Shown here in pieces: positions 27,273 to 37,400 of a DNA stretch of 54,574 nt. Source of the stretch: Oscillospiraceae bacterium (GTDB lineage Bacteria > Bacillota > Clostridia > Oscillospirales > Oscillospiraceae); contig JAHHSJ010000006.1 of the NCBI GenBank assembly GCA_020025295.1, forward strand, positions 1 through 54,574. The letters run 5' to 3'. The stretch's first letter is position 1; the number at the start of each line of letters is the position of its first letter. The translations under genes were made by a program, and so were the position numbers. The notes beneath the pieces are model-generated. The model ran no database searches and was not told where the DNA came from. It saw nothing but the letters and a program-made list of their open reading frames with translations.

Positions 27273-28328
27273 TCAGGTACCCTCCTTTGCCTTGTGTTTG
27301 CGGAACAAACCGGTGAAGCGGTGAATCAGCGCCTTTGCCTGAGCGTTGTTGCCGATGACCATGACCAGAATCAGGACGATGGCGTATGCCAGCATACGGA
27401 AATTCTCAAAGCCGCGGAGCAGCTCCGGCAGAACGGTGAGCACGGCGGCGGCGATGATGGAACCACGCAGATTGCCAATGCCGCCCAGAACCACAAACAC
27501 CAGAATCAGAATGGAGGTGTTGAAGTCGAACTTCTTGGGCACGACGGTGGAGAAGTTCAGGGCGTACAGCGCACCAGCGGCGCCGGCCATGGCGGCGGAG
27601 GTGACAAAAGCCATCATTTTGTACTTGGTGATGTTCAGACCGCAGGCCTCAGCGGCGATGCGGTTATCCCGGATGGCGCTGATGGCACGACCGGAGCGAC
27701 TGTTGACCATATTCTGAATGACAAACAGCACCACCAGAATGAGAATGATGCCGCCGAGGAAGGTAGAGATTTTCTCTACGCCCACCGCACCCATGGGGCC
27801 GTTCAGAATGGTGATGCCGTCCTCTTCCAAGCCCATGGAAGCGGCGTCCCTCATGCTGAAGTGCAATCCGGTGGAATCCATGCCCAGATACACGCAGTTC
27901 AGCACATTTCGGATGATTTCACCAAAGGCAAGGGTCACAATGGCCAGATAGTCGCCCTGCAAGCGGAGCACGGGAATGCCGATGATGACGCCGGCAATAC
28001 CGGCGGTGACCGCACCGATCACCATGGCAAGGGCGAGACGGACGGGGGTGAACCCCACGGCGTTTTGCAGAGCGGTGGACACGATCACGCCGGTGAAAGC
28101 ACCCACGCTCATGAATCCGGCGTGGCCCAGACTCAGCTCACCGGAAATGCCGACCACCAGATTCAGGGACAGCGCCATGACGATGTAGGCACAGATGGGG
28201 ATGAGCTGACCGGAGAAGGAGTTGCTCAGCAGTCCGGCAGAGGACAACCCCTGAAACACGGCGAAGAAGGCGATGATGAGGGCGTAGTTGATAAAGCCGT
28301 TGAGGGAGCGGGAATTGATTTTTTTCAT
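27273..28328 (-). CDS. livM: LivM, branched-chain amino-acid ABC transporter permease
   Basis: Second membrane subunit, with about 10 hydrophobic segments. The family regions LSLNLVVGISGELSLGHAGFM and the coupling-helix segment EACGLNITKYKMMAF with the preceding SRSGRAISAIRDN are present. The ATG at 28328 is preferred over a GTG 9 nt upstream because GAGGTG lies six nt before it. 351 residues. Tightly coupled to livH and livG. Confidence 0.94.
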   Translation of the reverse strand: MKKINSRSLNGFINYALIIAFFAVFQGLSSAGLLSNSFSGQLIPICAYIVMALSLNLVVGISGELSLGHAGFMSVGAFTGVIVSTALQNAVGFTPVRLALAMVIGAVTAGIAGVIIGIPVLRLQGDYLAIVTLAFGEIIRNVLNCVYLGMDSTGLHFSMRDAASMGLEEDGITILNGPMGAVGVEKISTFLGGIILILVVLFVIQNMVNSRSGRAISAIRDNRIAAEACGLNITKYKMMAFVTSAAMAGAAGALYALNFSTVVPKKFDFNTSILILVFVVLGGIGNLRGSIIAAAVLTVLPELLRGFENFRMLAYAIVLILVMVIGNNAQAKALIHRFTGLFRKHKAKEGT

Positions 28329-28338
28329 AGATCTCACC

Positions 28339-29208
28339 TCAAACTTTCTCGCTGACCTTCTTGCCCAGCAAGCCGGTAGGCTTGACCAGAAGCACGACGA
28401 TCAGAACAGCGAACACGATAGCGTCGGAGAGGGCGGTGGAGATGTAGGCCTTGCTGAAGGTCTCAATCACGCCCAGCAGGATGCCGCCCAGCATAGCGCC
28501 GGGGATGGAACCGATGCCGCCGAACACAGCGGCGGTAAATGCCTTGATGCCGGGCATAGAGCCGGTGGTAGGCATCAGCAGGGGGGAAGTGGAGAGCATC
28601 AGCACGCCGGCAATCGCCGCCAGACCGGAACCGATGGCGAAGGTCAGGGAAATAGTGCCGTTTACATTGATGCCCATCAGCTGAGCCGCACCCTTGTCTT
28701 CACTGACGGCCCGCATGGCCTTGCCCATCTTGGTTTTGTTGGTAAACAGGGTCAGAGCAATCATGATGACCACGCAGATCAGAATGGTGATGATGCTGGC
28801 AGCGGAAATGGTGATGTAACCGATCTTAATGGAAGGCAGGTCAATCAGCTTGGGGAAGAATACCGGGGTGGAGGACCAGACCAGCAGAGCGGCGTTCTGG
28901 AGGAAGTAGCTGACGCCGATGGCGGTAATCAGAACGGCCAGCGAGGTGGCGTCACGCAGGGGCTTGTAGGCCAGACGCTCGATGACAATGCCCAGCAGGG
29001 TGCAGACCAGCATGGAGAACAGGATGGAGGGGATGGCGGGCAGTCCCATGTAGGCGCTGGCACAGTAGGCCATGTAGCCGCCCACCATAATGACATCGCC
29101 GTGGGCAAAGTTCAGCATTTTTGCAATGCCGTACACCATGGTGTAACCCAAGGCGATAATGGCATACACGCTGCCCAGACTGATGCCGTTGATCAGATTG
29201 TATAACAT
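28339..29208 (-). CDS. livH: LivH, branched-chain amino-acid ABC transporter permease
   Basis: First membrane subunit, 289 residues and about eight hydrophobic segments. The N-terminus NLINGISLGSVYAIIALGY and MLNFAHGDVIMVGGY are diagnostic. The open frame begins at 29262, but the ATG at 29208 has AGGTG upstream and matches the family start. It lies about 120 nt from the binding-protein gene, with a stem-loop in that gap. Confidence 0.94.
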   Translation of the reverse strand: MLYNLINGISLGSVYAIIALGYTMVYGIAKMLNFAHGDVIMVGGYMAYCASAYMGLPAIPSILFSMLVCTLLGIVIERLAYKPLRDATSLAVLITAIGVSYFLQNAALLVWSSTPVFFPKLIDLPSIKIGYITISAASIITILICVVIMIALTLFTNKTKMGKAMRAVSEDKGAAQLMGINVNGTISLTFAIGSGLAAIAGVLMLSTSPLLMPTTGSMPGIKAFTAAVFGGIGSIPGAMLGGILLGVIETFSKAYISTALSDAIVFAVLIVVLLVKPTGLLGKKVSEKV

Positions 29209-29259
29209 ATTGAACACCTCATTTATAAGGAAAGTAAAACTTCGGAGGGATATGCACGA

Positions 29260-29290
29260 CAAGGGGCTGTCTTACAAAGACAACCCCTTG
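29260..29290 (-). promoter_or_regulatory. Stem-loop between livK and livH
   Basis: A 14-bp stem (29277-29290 with 29260-29274 region) and 2-3 nt loop. On the minus-strand RNA every position pairs, one as G-U; on the plus strand the same position is a C/A mismatch, so it is built for the liv transcript. No T tract follows, so it is more likely a processing or stability hairpin that keeps binding-protein mRNA high than a full terminator. Confidence 0.65.
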
Positions 29291-29326
29291 TTTTGTACAG
29301 AGTTTAGATGAACAGGGGTCAGCGGC

Positions 29327-30598
29327 TCAGATGCCGACATATTTGCCGTCCTTGATCATAACGGTGTTGGGCAGTTTGTTGACTTCGCCGTTGGTGCCCC
29401 AGGTCATGCCCATGCCGGTCAGACCGTCGGCGGAGAAGTCAGAGCTGGTGAGAACACCAATCAGAATGTCGCAAAGCTCCTGATAGGTGAGGTCGGTAAC
29501 ATCCAGACCGCCGTTGGCTTCGGCGTAGTGAGAGAGGGCGGCGTAAATGATGTAAACGGCGTCGTAGGAGTCAGCGGCAAACTGGGAGGGGATCTCCTTG
29601 AATTTTTCCTGATACTTGGAAACAAAACTGACCGTAGCCGGGTCACCGGCGGTGGCAGCAAAGGGAGTCAGCATAATGACGCCTTCTGCCAGATCGGTGT
29701 CAAAGCCCTTCAGGCCGAGAATGCCGTCCATGCCGTCCACGCCAATGATGTTGGAATCATAGCCCATAGCGTCCGCCTGATGCATGATGAGGGAGGCGGG
29801 AGTGTAGTAGATGGGGAGGAACAGAAGGTCGGTGCCTTTGCTCATGGCTTTGCTGATCTGAACGGAGAAGTCGATGGTGTTGTCATCGGGGAAGGTGGTG
29901 GTGCTGAGGATTTCCAGACCAAGCTTGTCTGCTTCGGCCAAGAAAGCCTGTGCCACGCCGGAGGAGTAAGCGTCAGAGTTGTTGTAGATCATGGAAATAC
30001 GGGCGTCGGGGAAATTCTCAGCAATGTAGTGGGCCGGAGCCACACCCATGTTGGGGTCGCTGAAGCAGACCTGAAATACATTGTCCTTGCCCTTGGTGAT
30101 GTCCGGGGAAGAAGCGGAGGGGGTCAGCAGGAACATCCGGTCGGTGTAGGCTTCGGCGGCAACCGCGGCACAGGGGGTGCTGGTGGTGCTGCCGACGATG
30201 ACCTGAACGCCCCAGTCCTTCAGAACATTGTAGGCATTGACGCTCTTTTCTGCGTCGTGCTCGTCGTCCTGATTGTTTAGCTCGATCTGAAAACCGGAGC
30301 TGAAGGAGTTGATCTCATCCACGGCAATAGTGGCGGCGTTGGCGACCGAGGTGCCGTAGAGTGCGGCACCGCCGGTCAGAGGACCGATGGTGCCCAGTTT
30401 CAATGTGCCGGTCAACTGGTCGGAGATCATTTCCGTAGGAATGTCGGGTACTTTGCTGGGATCGACAGGGTCGGATACCTCCGGAGCATCGCTCTGGGAT
30501 ACGCTGCCGGGTACACTGGAGGAACCGGCTGCACCGCAGCCGGTCAGTGCGGCCAGACATACGGATACGGCCAGCAGTAGGGCAATCAACTTTTTCAT
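29327..30598 (-). CDS. livK: LivK/LivJ-type branched-chain amino-acid binding lipoprotein
   Basis: Extracellular solute-binding component of the importer. It has a lipoprotein signal peptide with lipobox LTGC (Cys21), a Ser/Pro-rich linker to about residue 60, then the Periplasmic_binding_6 (Leu/Ile/Val) fold from KLGTIGPLTGGAALYGTSVANAA on. The residues STTSTPCAAVAAEA and LTPSASSP line the amino-acid pocket in relatives. 423 residues; RBS AAAGGAGG. Ligand within the aliphatic amino acids is not certain. First gene of the operon behind a consensus promoter. Confidence 0.93.
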   Translation of the reverse strand: MKKLIALLLAVSVCLAALTGCGAAGSSSVPGSVSQSDAPEVSDPVDPSKVPDIPTEMISDQLTGTLKLGTIGPLTGGAALYGTSVANAATIAVDEINSFSSGFQIELNNQDDEHDAEKSVNAYNVLKDWGVQVIVGSTTSTPCAAVAAEAYTDRMFLLTPSASSPDITKGKDNVFQVCFSDPNMGVAPAHYIAENFPDARISMIYNNSDAYSSGVAQAFLAEADKLGLEILSTTTFPDDNTIDFSVQISKAMSKGTDLLFLPIYYTPASLIMHQADAMGYDSNIIGVDGMDGILGLKGFDTDLAEGVIMLTPFAATAGDPATVSFVSKYQEKFKEIPSQFAADSYDAVYIIYAALSHYAEANGGLDVTDLTYQELCDILIGVLTSSDFSADGLTGMGMTWGTNGEVNKLPNTVMIKDGKYVGI

Positions 30599-30662
30599 GG
30601 AAAATGCCTCCTTTAATCATCCCTCCGTTTCTTTGCCGTGGAGGGATGTAATTTGAAAAATA

Positions 30663-30696
30663 CGGCCGGATTCGATGGAAACCATCGACCGAGCCG
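30663..30696 (-). promoter_or_regulatory. Leader stem-loop of the liv transcript
   Basis: TCGATGG (30672-30678) and CCATCGA (30682-30688) with an AAA loop, plus an imperfect outer CGGC/GCCG stem. It lies between the mapped promoter and the livK RBS. Function is unknown; no riboswitch class was recognised. Confidence 0.4.
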
Positions 30697-30729
30697 AGTG
30701 GGTTGAAAGAAATGAAATTGATGTTGACA

Positions 30730-30758
30730 ATTATATTTGATGTGTGCCACTGTGTCAA
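30730..30758 (-). promoter_or_regulatory. Consensus promoter of the liv operon
   Basis: On the minus strand TTGACA (30758-30753), 17 nt, TATAAT (30735-30730), a perfect sigma-A match. A GTTGACA copy on the opposite strand at 30723-30729 makes a dyad with the -35 (half-sites 30723-30729 and 30753-30759), a possible operator. The rest of 30760-30950 is AT-rich with no gene visible. Confidence 0.9.
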
Positions 30759-30950
30759 CTAGTAATTCTAACAAAACGCTTTAAAATTGCAGCGCAAATA
30801 TAGGAAAAAATGAAATAGATTTTGAGAAATAACACAAAAATGAAGTTAAAGTCATAAAAACAGGAGGGCGTTCAAAAAAGAGATTGCTTACCACTGCAAA
30901 CTTCTGTTTCATTTTAGTAGAAATATCTACACTTTGTCAATATAAGGGAC

Positions 30951-30986
30951 AAAAAGAAAACCGCCGACAAGGGCTGTCGGCGGTTT
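30951..30986 (-). terminator. Terminator of the Trp-type importer operon
   Basis: Read on the minus strand, a perfect 12-bp stem (30975-30986 with 30958-30969), 5-nt loop, then TTTTCTTTTT. Confidence 0.9.
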
Positions 30987-31004
30987 GAAAGGTTGAGGGA
31001 AGGA

Positions 31005-31814
31005 TTATTGCTCCGTAGAGAGGAGAATGCGATCGTTGTTCATCGCTCGTCCGGCACCCACACTAAATTTTTCCAGAAGGTCGTTTACGGTCAAACCGCT
31101 GCGCTCTTCATCCCGGACATCCAGAATGATGCGGCCCCGATCCATCATCAGGGTGCGGTTGCCCAGCTCCAGTGCCTGCTTCATGTTGTGGGTAATCATC
31201 AGGCAGGTGAGATTCTGCTCCTTCACGATCTTCTGAGTGAGGGTCAGCACCTTTTCTGCCGTACCCGGGTCCAGTGCGGCGGTGTGCTCATCCAGCAGCA
31301 GCACCTTTGGGGGAACCAGCGTGGCCATCAGCAGGGTGAGGGCCTGACGCTGACCGCCGGAGAGCAGTCCCACCGGTTGGCGCATCCGGTCCTCCAGCCC
31401 CATGTCCAGCATGGACAGCTTTTCCCGGAACAGTTCCTTGTCCGCCTTGGTGATGCGGCTGAGGAAGGCGTTTTTGTGTCGTGAGGTCCGCAGATAGGCC
31501 ACAGCAAGGTTTTCCTCGATGGTCATGTTGGGAGCGGTGCCACGCATGGGGTCCTGAAAGAGGTGACCGATGCAGCGGGAGCGCTGATGCTCCGGCTGGA
31601 AGGTGACATCCTGTCCGTCCAGAAGGACCTGCCCCTCGTCGGCAATAAAGGCACCGCAGATGGCATTGAACAGGGTGGACTTGCCGGCACCGTTGGAACC
31701 GATGATGGTAATAAAATCCCCGGGACGCACATCCAGATTCAGATGATCCAGCGCCTTCTTTTCATTGGGCGTGCCGGGATTGAAGGTTTTGGAAATCTCA
31801 TTCAGTTTCAGCAT
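31005..31814 (-). CDS. ABC transporter ATPase of a TrpXYZ-type importer
   Basis: Energising subunit of the importer whose binding protein and permease lie just upstream. Walker A is GSNGAGKST, signature LLSGGQRQ, Walker B VLLLDEH and the switch ITHNM. The unusual Walker B ending in EH followed by TAALDPGTA is typical of this family (TrpZ-like). ATG at 31814 follows AGGAGG; the frame opens 24 nt earlier without an RBS. It overlaps the permease stop by seven bases (ATGCTGA), so the two are translationally coupled. 269 residues. Confidence 0.9.
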   Translation of the reverse strand: MLKLNEISKTFNPGTPNEKKALDHLNLDVRPGDFITIIGSNGAGKSTLFNAICGAFIADEGQVLLDGQDVTFQPEHQRSRCIGHLFQDPMRGTAPNMTIEENLAVAYLRTSRHKNAFLSRITKADKELFREKLSMLDMGLEDRMRQPVGLLSGGQRQALTLLMATLVPPKVLLLDEHTAALDPGTAEKVLTLTQKIVKEQNLTCLMITHNMKQALELGNRTLMMDRGRIILDVRDEERSGLTVNDLLEKFSVGAGRAMNNDRILLSTEQ

Positions 31815-32896
31815 ACCGGAACGCCTCCTTTTTTGCATTTACGATCTTGCAGCGCCGCCCAAATCATACCGACGATGCTGAGGGCAGCCAGCAGGAAGAA
31901 CAGCGGGCGAAGCTCTGCCAGAGCGTTTGCCAGAAAAACGAAGAGTATGTCTGCGGTTAAAAAGGCCATCAGCAGAATGCGATACAGGTTTTTCCCCTTG
32001 GCAGCCAGCTTTTTCTGCTTCAAATCGACCAGCTTCATCAGGGTGGGGTAAGAGATGGCCACAGCCACAATGATTGCGCTGACCAGCTTCAATGCGCTGG
32101 CAGGCAGGTGGAATCGCATGGCGATGCCAACCAGAATGCGGTAGAGGCAAGCGCCGATGACCACGCCGGCGGCACGCATGGGAATGCTCTTTCTGCCGAA
32201 CAGGGTTTCACCGATAATCAGGCTGGCCAGTGCCACTGTGACCATGCCGGTGCCCATGTTGATGTCGCAGGTTTTGTTGTATTCACCGATCAGGCAGCCG
32301 GCCAGAGCGGTGATAGCGCCGGAGATGCAAAGACCGAACATCACCATGCGAGAAGGGTTGATGGAAGAGGAGCGAACCATGTCCGGGTTGTTGCCGGTGG
32401 CACGAATGGAAAGACCCAGCCGGGTGCGCAGCAGCACCAGCAGCAGCACCGCCACCAGAACGGTGAAGAGGAAAATGACCACCAGTTTGTAGTAGTCGGC
32501 GAGGAAGGTGCCTGCCAGCAGAGTCTTAGCGGCGGTAAATACGGTGGAGGTGTCGTTGAGGCTCAGCGTGGATTTTCCCATAATGCCGATGTTGATGCTG
32601 TATAGTCCGGTGTTGACAATGATACCGGCCAGCAGACTTTCAACCCCCATCTTGGTTTGAAGAAATGCGGTGATGAACCCGGACAGCACACCGGCGAAGA
32701 TAGCGGCAAAGATAGCCAGTACCGGGTGACCGGACAGAGCCACAATGCTGCCCACGGCACAGCCCAAGGTGTAGCAGCCGTCGGTGGACAGGTCACATAC
32801 ATTCAGCATGGAGTAGCTCAGGAACAAGGCCAGAGCCACCAGTGCGTAGATCAGACCCAGTTCCAGGGCGGTCTGAAGGATGCCCCATGAAATCAT
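31808..32896 (-). CDS. ABC transporter permease of a TrpXYZ-type importer
   Basis: A BPD_transp_2 (LivH/M and BMP-type) membrane protein. The N-terminal 295 residues hold about eight hydrophobic segments with the family region LSTDGCYTLGCAVGS and the cytoplasmic ATGNNPDMVRSSSI coupling loop. About 65 further residues follow, with two more hydrophobic segments and a basic end, longer than the usual 290-residue TrpY. AGGAGG precedes the start. It pairs with the ATPase by a seven-base overlap. Confidence 0.9.
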   Translation of the reverse strand: MISWGILQTALELGLIYALVALALFLSYSMLNVCDLSTDGCYTLGCAVGSIVALSGHPVLAIFAAIFAGVLSGFITAFLQTKMGVESLLAGIIVNTGLYSINIGIMGKSTLSLNDTSTVFTAAKTLLAGTFLADYYKLVVIFLFTVLVAVLLLVLLRTRLGLSIRATGNNPDMVRSSSINPSRMVMFGLCISGAITALAGCLIGEYNKTCDINMGTGMVTVALASLIIGETLFGRKSIPMRAAGVVIGACLYRILVGIAMRFHLPASALKLVSAIIVAVAISYPTLMKLVDLKQKKLAAKGKNLYRILLMAFLTADILFVFLANALAELRPLFFLLAALSIVGMIWAALQDRKCKKGGVPVC

Positions 32897-32940
32897 GAAA
32901 AATACCTCCTTTGTTTGTCACAGTGAGCCGGACCAGAAGG

Positions 32941-33990
32941 TCAGGACTGGGAATCGAACTCCGTCTGAGTCTGCAGCTCAGTAAAATCGGAAGTAATGTC
33001 AGAGAAAGCGGTCTTGACCTGCTCCAAATCATAGCCCAGAGCATCGCAGGTCTCGGTGTTGATGGAAACATTGCCGTTATCGAAGGTGGCTACCGGCATC
33101 GTGGCGGGATCAGCGCCATCCACCAGAATTTCCACTGCCATATCAGCGGTCTTGCGGCCCAACTCGTCGTACTTCACGCCGTAGCCGCAGAAAGCACCCC
33201 AGAGGGCGAAGGAGTCAGCACCGCCGAAGTGGGGGATGCCGGCATCGGTGAGAATTTCGGACACAGACATTTCAGCTGCCATAATGGTGTTGTCGGTGGG
33301 AGTGAACACAGCGTCCACGCCCTCAGCCACCAGAGCCTGAGCGGCCAGCTGCACCTCGTCGGTGTTGGCGCCGGTCTTTTCGATGACCTTGATGCCCTTT
33401 TCAGCGAAAATTTCCTTAGCTTCCGCAATGGCGGCGGTGGAGGAGTCCTGAGCGGTGTTGTAGAGCAGACCCACATAGTCCAAGTCCGGGTCATTGGCGA
33501 TCATCAGCTCAATCATGTCGCTGACATTCAGCTTGTCACTGGTTCCGGTGATGCGACCGCCGGGAGCGTCCATGCTTTCGATGATGCCGGTGCCGACGGG
33601 GTCAGAAATGGCGGCGAAGAGCACGGGAATGTCGGTGTCCTCCGTTGCGCTGAGCATGGTGACAGCGGTGGGAGTTGCCACAGCAATGATGAGATCCACA
33701 TCGTCGGCAATCATGTTCTGACCGATCTGATTCAGCACACCGGCATCGCCCTGTGCATTATCATAGTAGTCGGCGTAATTAAATGTGACGCCCAATTCCT
33801 TTCCACGGGCATCCAGCTGAGACTGAATGTTGCTGACGATCTGATTGAGCGAAGCGTCATCCAGATAGTTGACCACACCGACCTTATATTCCTTGCCGTC
33901 GGTGGGAGTAGAGGATGAGGTGCCGGAGCCACAGGCGGTCAGAACGAGAACCATGGCCAGGGCCAGCAAAAGAGAAGTCAATTTTTTCAT
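32941..33990 (-). CDS. ABC substrate-binding lipoprotein, TrpX-like
   Basis: Solute-binding lipoprotein of the ABC_sub_bind (PF04392) family, to which the tryptophan-binding TrpX belongs. Lipobox LTAC (Cys at about residue 20), then KVGVVNYLDDASLNQIV, IAVATPTAV, FAAISDPVGTG and the hinge PTDNTI, all family landmarks. ATG at 33990 follows AGGAGG; the open frame extends into the T-box leader and that part is not coding. Together with the Trp T-box upstream, the likely cargo is tryptophan or a close relative. 349 residues. Confidence 0.9.
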   Translation of the reverse strand: MKKLTSLLLALAMVLVLTACGSGTSSSTPTDGKEYKVGVVNYLDDASLNQIVSNIQSQLDARGKELGVTFNYADYYDNAQGDAGVLNQIGQNMIADDVDLIIAVATPTAVTMLSATEDTDIPVLFAAISDPVGTGIIESMDAPGGRITGTSDKLNVSDMIELMIANDPDLDYVGLLYNTAQDSSTAAIAEAKEIFAEKGIKVIEKTGANTDEVQLAAQALVAEGVDAVFTPTDNTIMAAEMSVSEILTDAGIPHFGGADSFALWGAFCGYGVKYDELGRKTADMAVEILVDGADPATMPVATFDNGNVSINTETCDALGYDLEQVKTAFSDITSDFTELQTQTEFDSQS

Positions 33991-34045
33991 AGAAAGAACC
34001 TCCTGAAAATTGTTGAGCGGCAGGCCATCCACAGGAAAAGGGGTA

Positions 34046-34310
34046 TAAAAAAAGCCCCTGTCCCACCATGGGACAAGAGCTGACTCCTGCGGTACCACCC
34101 AAATTGACGAAAAATCGTCCACTTTTCACCCTGCGCTGTTCCTACGCAGTCCCTGGGGTAACGGGCGGGTTCCCGTCAGAACCTACTGGAGCGAATGCTC
34201 GTTCAGCCTGCCCTCGAAAGGCCATTCATCCTCCTGCCGGTACTGCGCTCACACCATTCGCAGCTCGCTTTGCCCGGAGTACGGGGGACTACTCTTCTTC
34301 CTCGTCGGTT
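34046..34310 (-). ncRNA. T-box riboswitch, probably tryptophan
   Basis: On the minus strand: an AGTA specifier-loop motif near 34290, stem I, and GAA followed by TGG at 34224-34222, which is where the specifier should stand. The T-box bulge GGGTGGTACCGC is at 34100-34089. The terminator is a 13-bp stem (34081-34069 with 34065-34053) followed by eight Ts. A Trp codon and a TrpXYZ-type operon downstream support each other. Stem I borders and the specifier are read by eye. Confidence 0.88.
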
Positions 34311-34321
34311 TATTGTGGTAA

Positions 34322-34350
34322 AGTATAGACCCTGCAAATGGGAATGTCAA
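34322..34350 (-). promoter_or_regulatory. Promoter of the Trp T-box transcript
   Basis: On the minus strand TTGACA (34350-34345), 17 nt, TATACT (34327-34322). One mismatch from consensus. Confidence 0.88.
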
Positions 34351-34368
34351 CAGGAAAAAGGAAAAAGA

Positions 34369-34397
34369 TTGCCTGAGAAATGAGAAATCGTTATAAT
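34369..34397 (+). promoter_or_regulatory. Promoter of addB
   Basis: TTGCCT (34369-34374), 17 nt, TATAAT (34392-34397), 37 nt before the addB start; it is back to back with the T-box promoter. Confidence 0.75.
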
Positions 34398-34433
34398 AGA
34401 GGCAATCGAATGTAGGAAGAAGGAGGGATCGCT

Positions 34434-37400
34434 GTGCTGCGGTTCATTCTGGGCAGAGATCAGAAGCAGATCACCGATTCCGTGCTGAAGCGTGCCGTAG
34501 AGCCGGGACAGGATTCGGTGCTGATTGTGGTTCCGGAGCAGTATTCTCATGTGACGGAACGAAAATTATGTAAACTTGGCGGAGACTCTGTTTCCGCTCG
34601 GGCGGAGGTGCTGACCTTTTCCAGGTTGGCCCAGCGGGTCTTTCAGGAGTTGGGCGGCAGTGCCCGACCCACATTGGATCAGGGCGGTCGACTGCTGCTG
34701 ATGCACCTTGCGGTGCGGAAGCTGGCAGGAGCCTTGCAGGTCTATCGCCGCAGTAGTGAACGGGCTGGATTTTTGACCAGTCTGATCTCTACGGCGGACG
34801 ATTGTAAGAGCAACTGCATTTCCTCGGACCTGCTGTTGGAGGCAGGAGAAGCGGAGGAAACATCCTCCGGGCAGCGTCTCCGTGAGCTGGGCCTTATTTT
34901 TGCGGCCTATGATGCTTTGACGGCCCAGCGGGCAGAAGACCCTCGGGACCGGCTCACTCGGCTTGCCGATACCTTGCAGGGCAGCGGCTACTTTAAGGGA
35001 AAGCGCATCTATTTGGATGGGTTCACGGACTTTACGCCTCAGGAAAAGCGAATTATGCCGTCCATGCTCCGACAGGCCAAAGAGGTCGTAGTCGGGCTTC
35101 GCTGTGATACCTTGGACCCCACCGGAGCCGAGATTTTCCGTCCTACCCGTACCACGGCGTTGGGGCTGATTGCGCTTGCCCGGGAGAATACGGTGGGGAT
35201 GGAATATGAGGTGCTGGCGCAAGATTCCCGTGCCCCGGAGTTCGCTTTTCTGGAGCAGCACCTCTTTGGTGAAACCGGCGAAGCCTATCCTGTCCCGGCA
35301 GAACAGGTTTATTTCTGCAAAGCGGAGCAGCCTTATAGTGAAATGGAACGGGTTGCAGAGGAGATTCTCGCTTTGGTTCGAGAGCATGGGTATCACTTCC
35401 GGGATATTTCCGTGGTGTCCCGTTCTCTGGAATCCAACAGTAAGCGGCTGGAAGCGGTGTTCCAGCGCTACGGAATTCCGCTCTTTTTGAGCCGAATGGA
35501 CGATATTTTACAGAAACCGGTGCTGACTTTGCTCACTTCTGCCTTGGATTCGGTGGCAGGAGGCTATGAATATGAGGATGTGTTCCGCTACCTGAAAACG
35601 GACCTGACCGGTACCTCCCGGGAAGATCGGGATGAGCTGGAAAACTATGTGCTGACTTGGGATATCCGTGGTTCCTATTGGACCACGGACAAGCCTTGGA
35701 AGTGGCATCCCGGTGGTTATGGACAGAAAAAGACGGACCAGTCAAATGCCTTGATTGAGAAAATGGATCGGTTGCGCCGAACCATCATTGCTCCGCTGGA
35801 GCATCTGCGCAAGGCGGAGGCTCATACCGGAGCCGAGTGGGCAGAAGCAGTCTATGCGTTTTTGGAAGAAATCGACCTGCCCCACTGTCTGACCCGCAGA
35901 AACGAAGAGCTGCTGAAGCAGAATGAGCTTCAGCAGGCGGAGGAATATGCCCAGGTTTGGGAAGTGCTGACGCTGGCTTTGGAGCAGTGCCATGATCTGC
36001 TGGGCGAGGACAGCATGACGCTGCCGGAATTTGCCGACTTGTTCCGTCTGGTGCTGAGTCAGTATCAGGTGGGGTCCATTCCGGTTTCGCTGGATCGGGT
36101 GACCTGCAGTGATATGGCTCGTGTGAGCCACGCCACCGGCAAGGTGCTGTTCCTGCTGGATGCGGATGACGGAAGCATTCCCCAGATTCATGAGGAAACG
36201 GGTCTGCTGACCGAGGAAGATAAAAAGCTGCTCTCTCAGCTGGGCGCTGACCCGGGTTTGGATCGGGACGGACGGATGGACCGTGAAATGATGCTGGTCT
36301 ATGAATGCTGTACCATGCCGGAAGACCGGCTCTATGTCAGCTATGCTGCCCATGGAATGGACGGGATGGAGCAGCGTCCGTCGTTTTTGGTGCATCGTTT
36401 GCAGGAGCTGTTCCCGGTTGGTATGAATGATTATGTAAACTATAAAACGCCCTCTGCCATGTCTGCTGCCTTGGAGGCGGCGGCACGGAACGGAGATCAG
36501 GCGCTGCTGGAAGGGCTTGCAGAGTTGGAACGGGGTGAAGGCGCTCGGAAGGCGCTGCGTGCCATGGACGACGCCCGCAAGCCCTTGTCCCTGGAAGCGG
36601 TGCAGGAACTGTATCAGGGAACGGTTCGTATGTCAGCGTCCAAGATGGATAAGATCAAATCCTGCCATTATTCCTATTTCCTCCAGTATGGACTCAATGC
36701 CAAGCCCCGCCGGAAAGCCGGATTGGCAGCCCCGGAAGCCGGTACCTTCGTCCACTATGTGCTGGAACATGTGCTGGCGGAAACCAAGGAACATGGCGGC
36801 GTGGCGCAGCTGGAAGAAGCGGAAGTGAAGAAGCTGGCCAGCGCAGTGACTGAGCGCTATATTGCGGAAGAACTGGGCGGCATGGAGGATAAAACCCCCC
36901 GGTTCCGCTATCTCTTCCGCAGACTTGCTCAGTCTGCTGCGGAAGTCACTTGGATGATGATTGAGGAATTGCAGGTCTCGGACTTTGAACCCATTGCCTT
37001 CGAGTTGGGGTTTGGCCGGAATGAGGCACTGCCCCCGGTTCAGCTTGATGTGGATGGCATCCATGTTTCCATCACCGGTTTTGTGGACCGTGTGGATGGA
37101 TGGGTGCATGACGGACGGCTGTACCTCCGAGTCATGGACTATAAAACCGGACATAAGAGCTTTGACCTCACGGACATTTGGCACGGCTTGAATCTGCAAA
37201 TGCTGCTGTATCTGTTCACTTTGGAGTCCAAGGGTATGCCGGGACAGGATTTGCCGGTGGTTCCGGCAGGTGTGCTGTATCTGCCCGCACGGGAAGAGCG
37301 AATCGTGGGCAGTCGTTCCATGGATGAGGAGAAACGACGCAAAGACTTAGAAGGTAAGTTGAAACGCAGCGGACTGATTTTAAACGACCCGAATGTGGTG

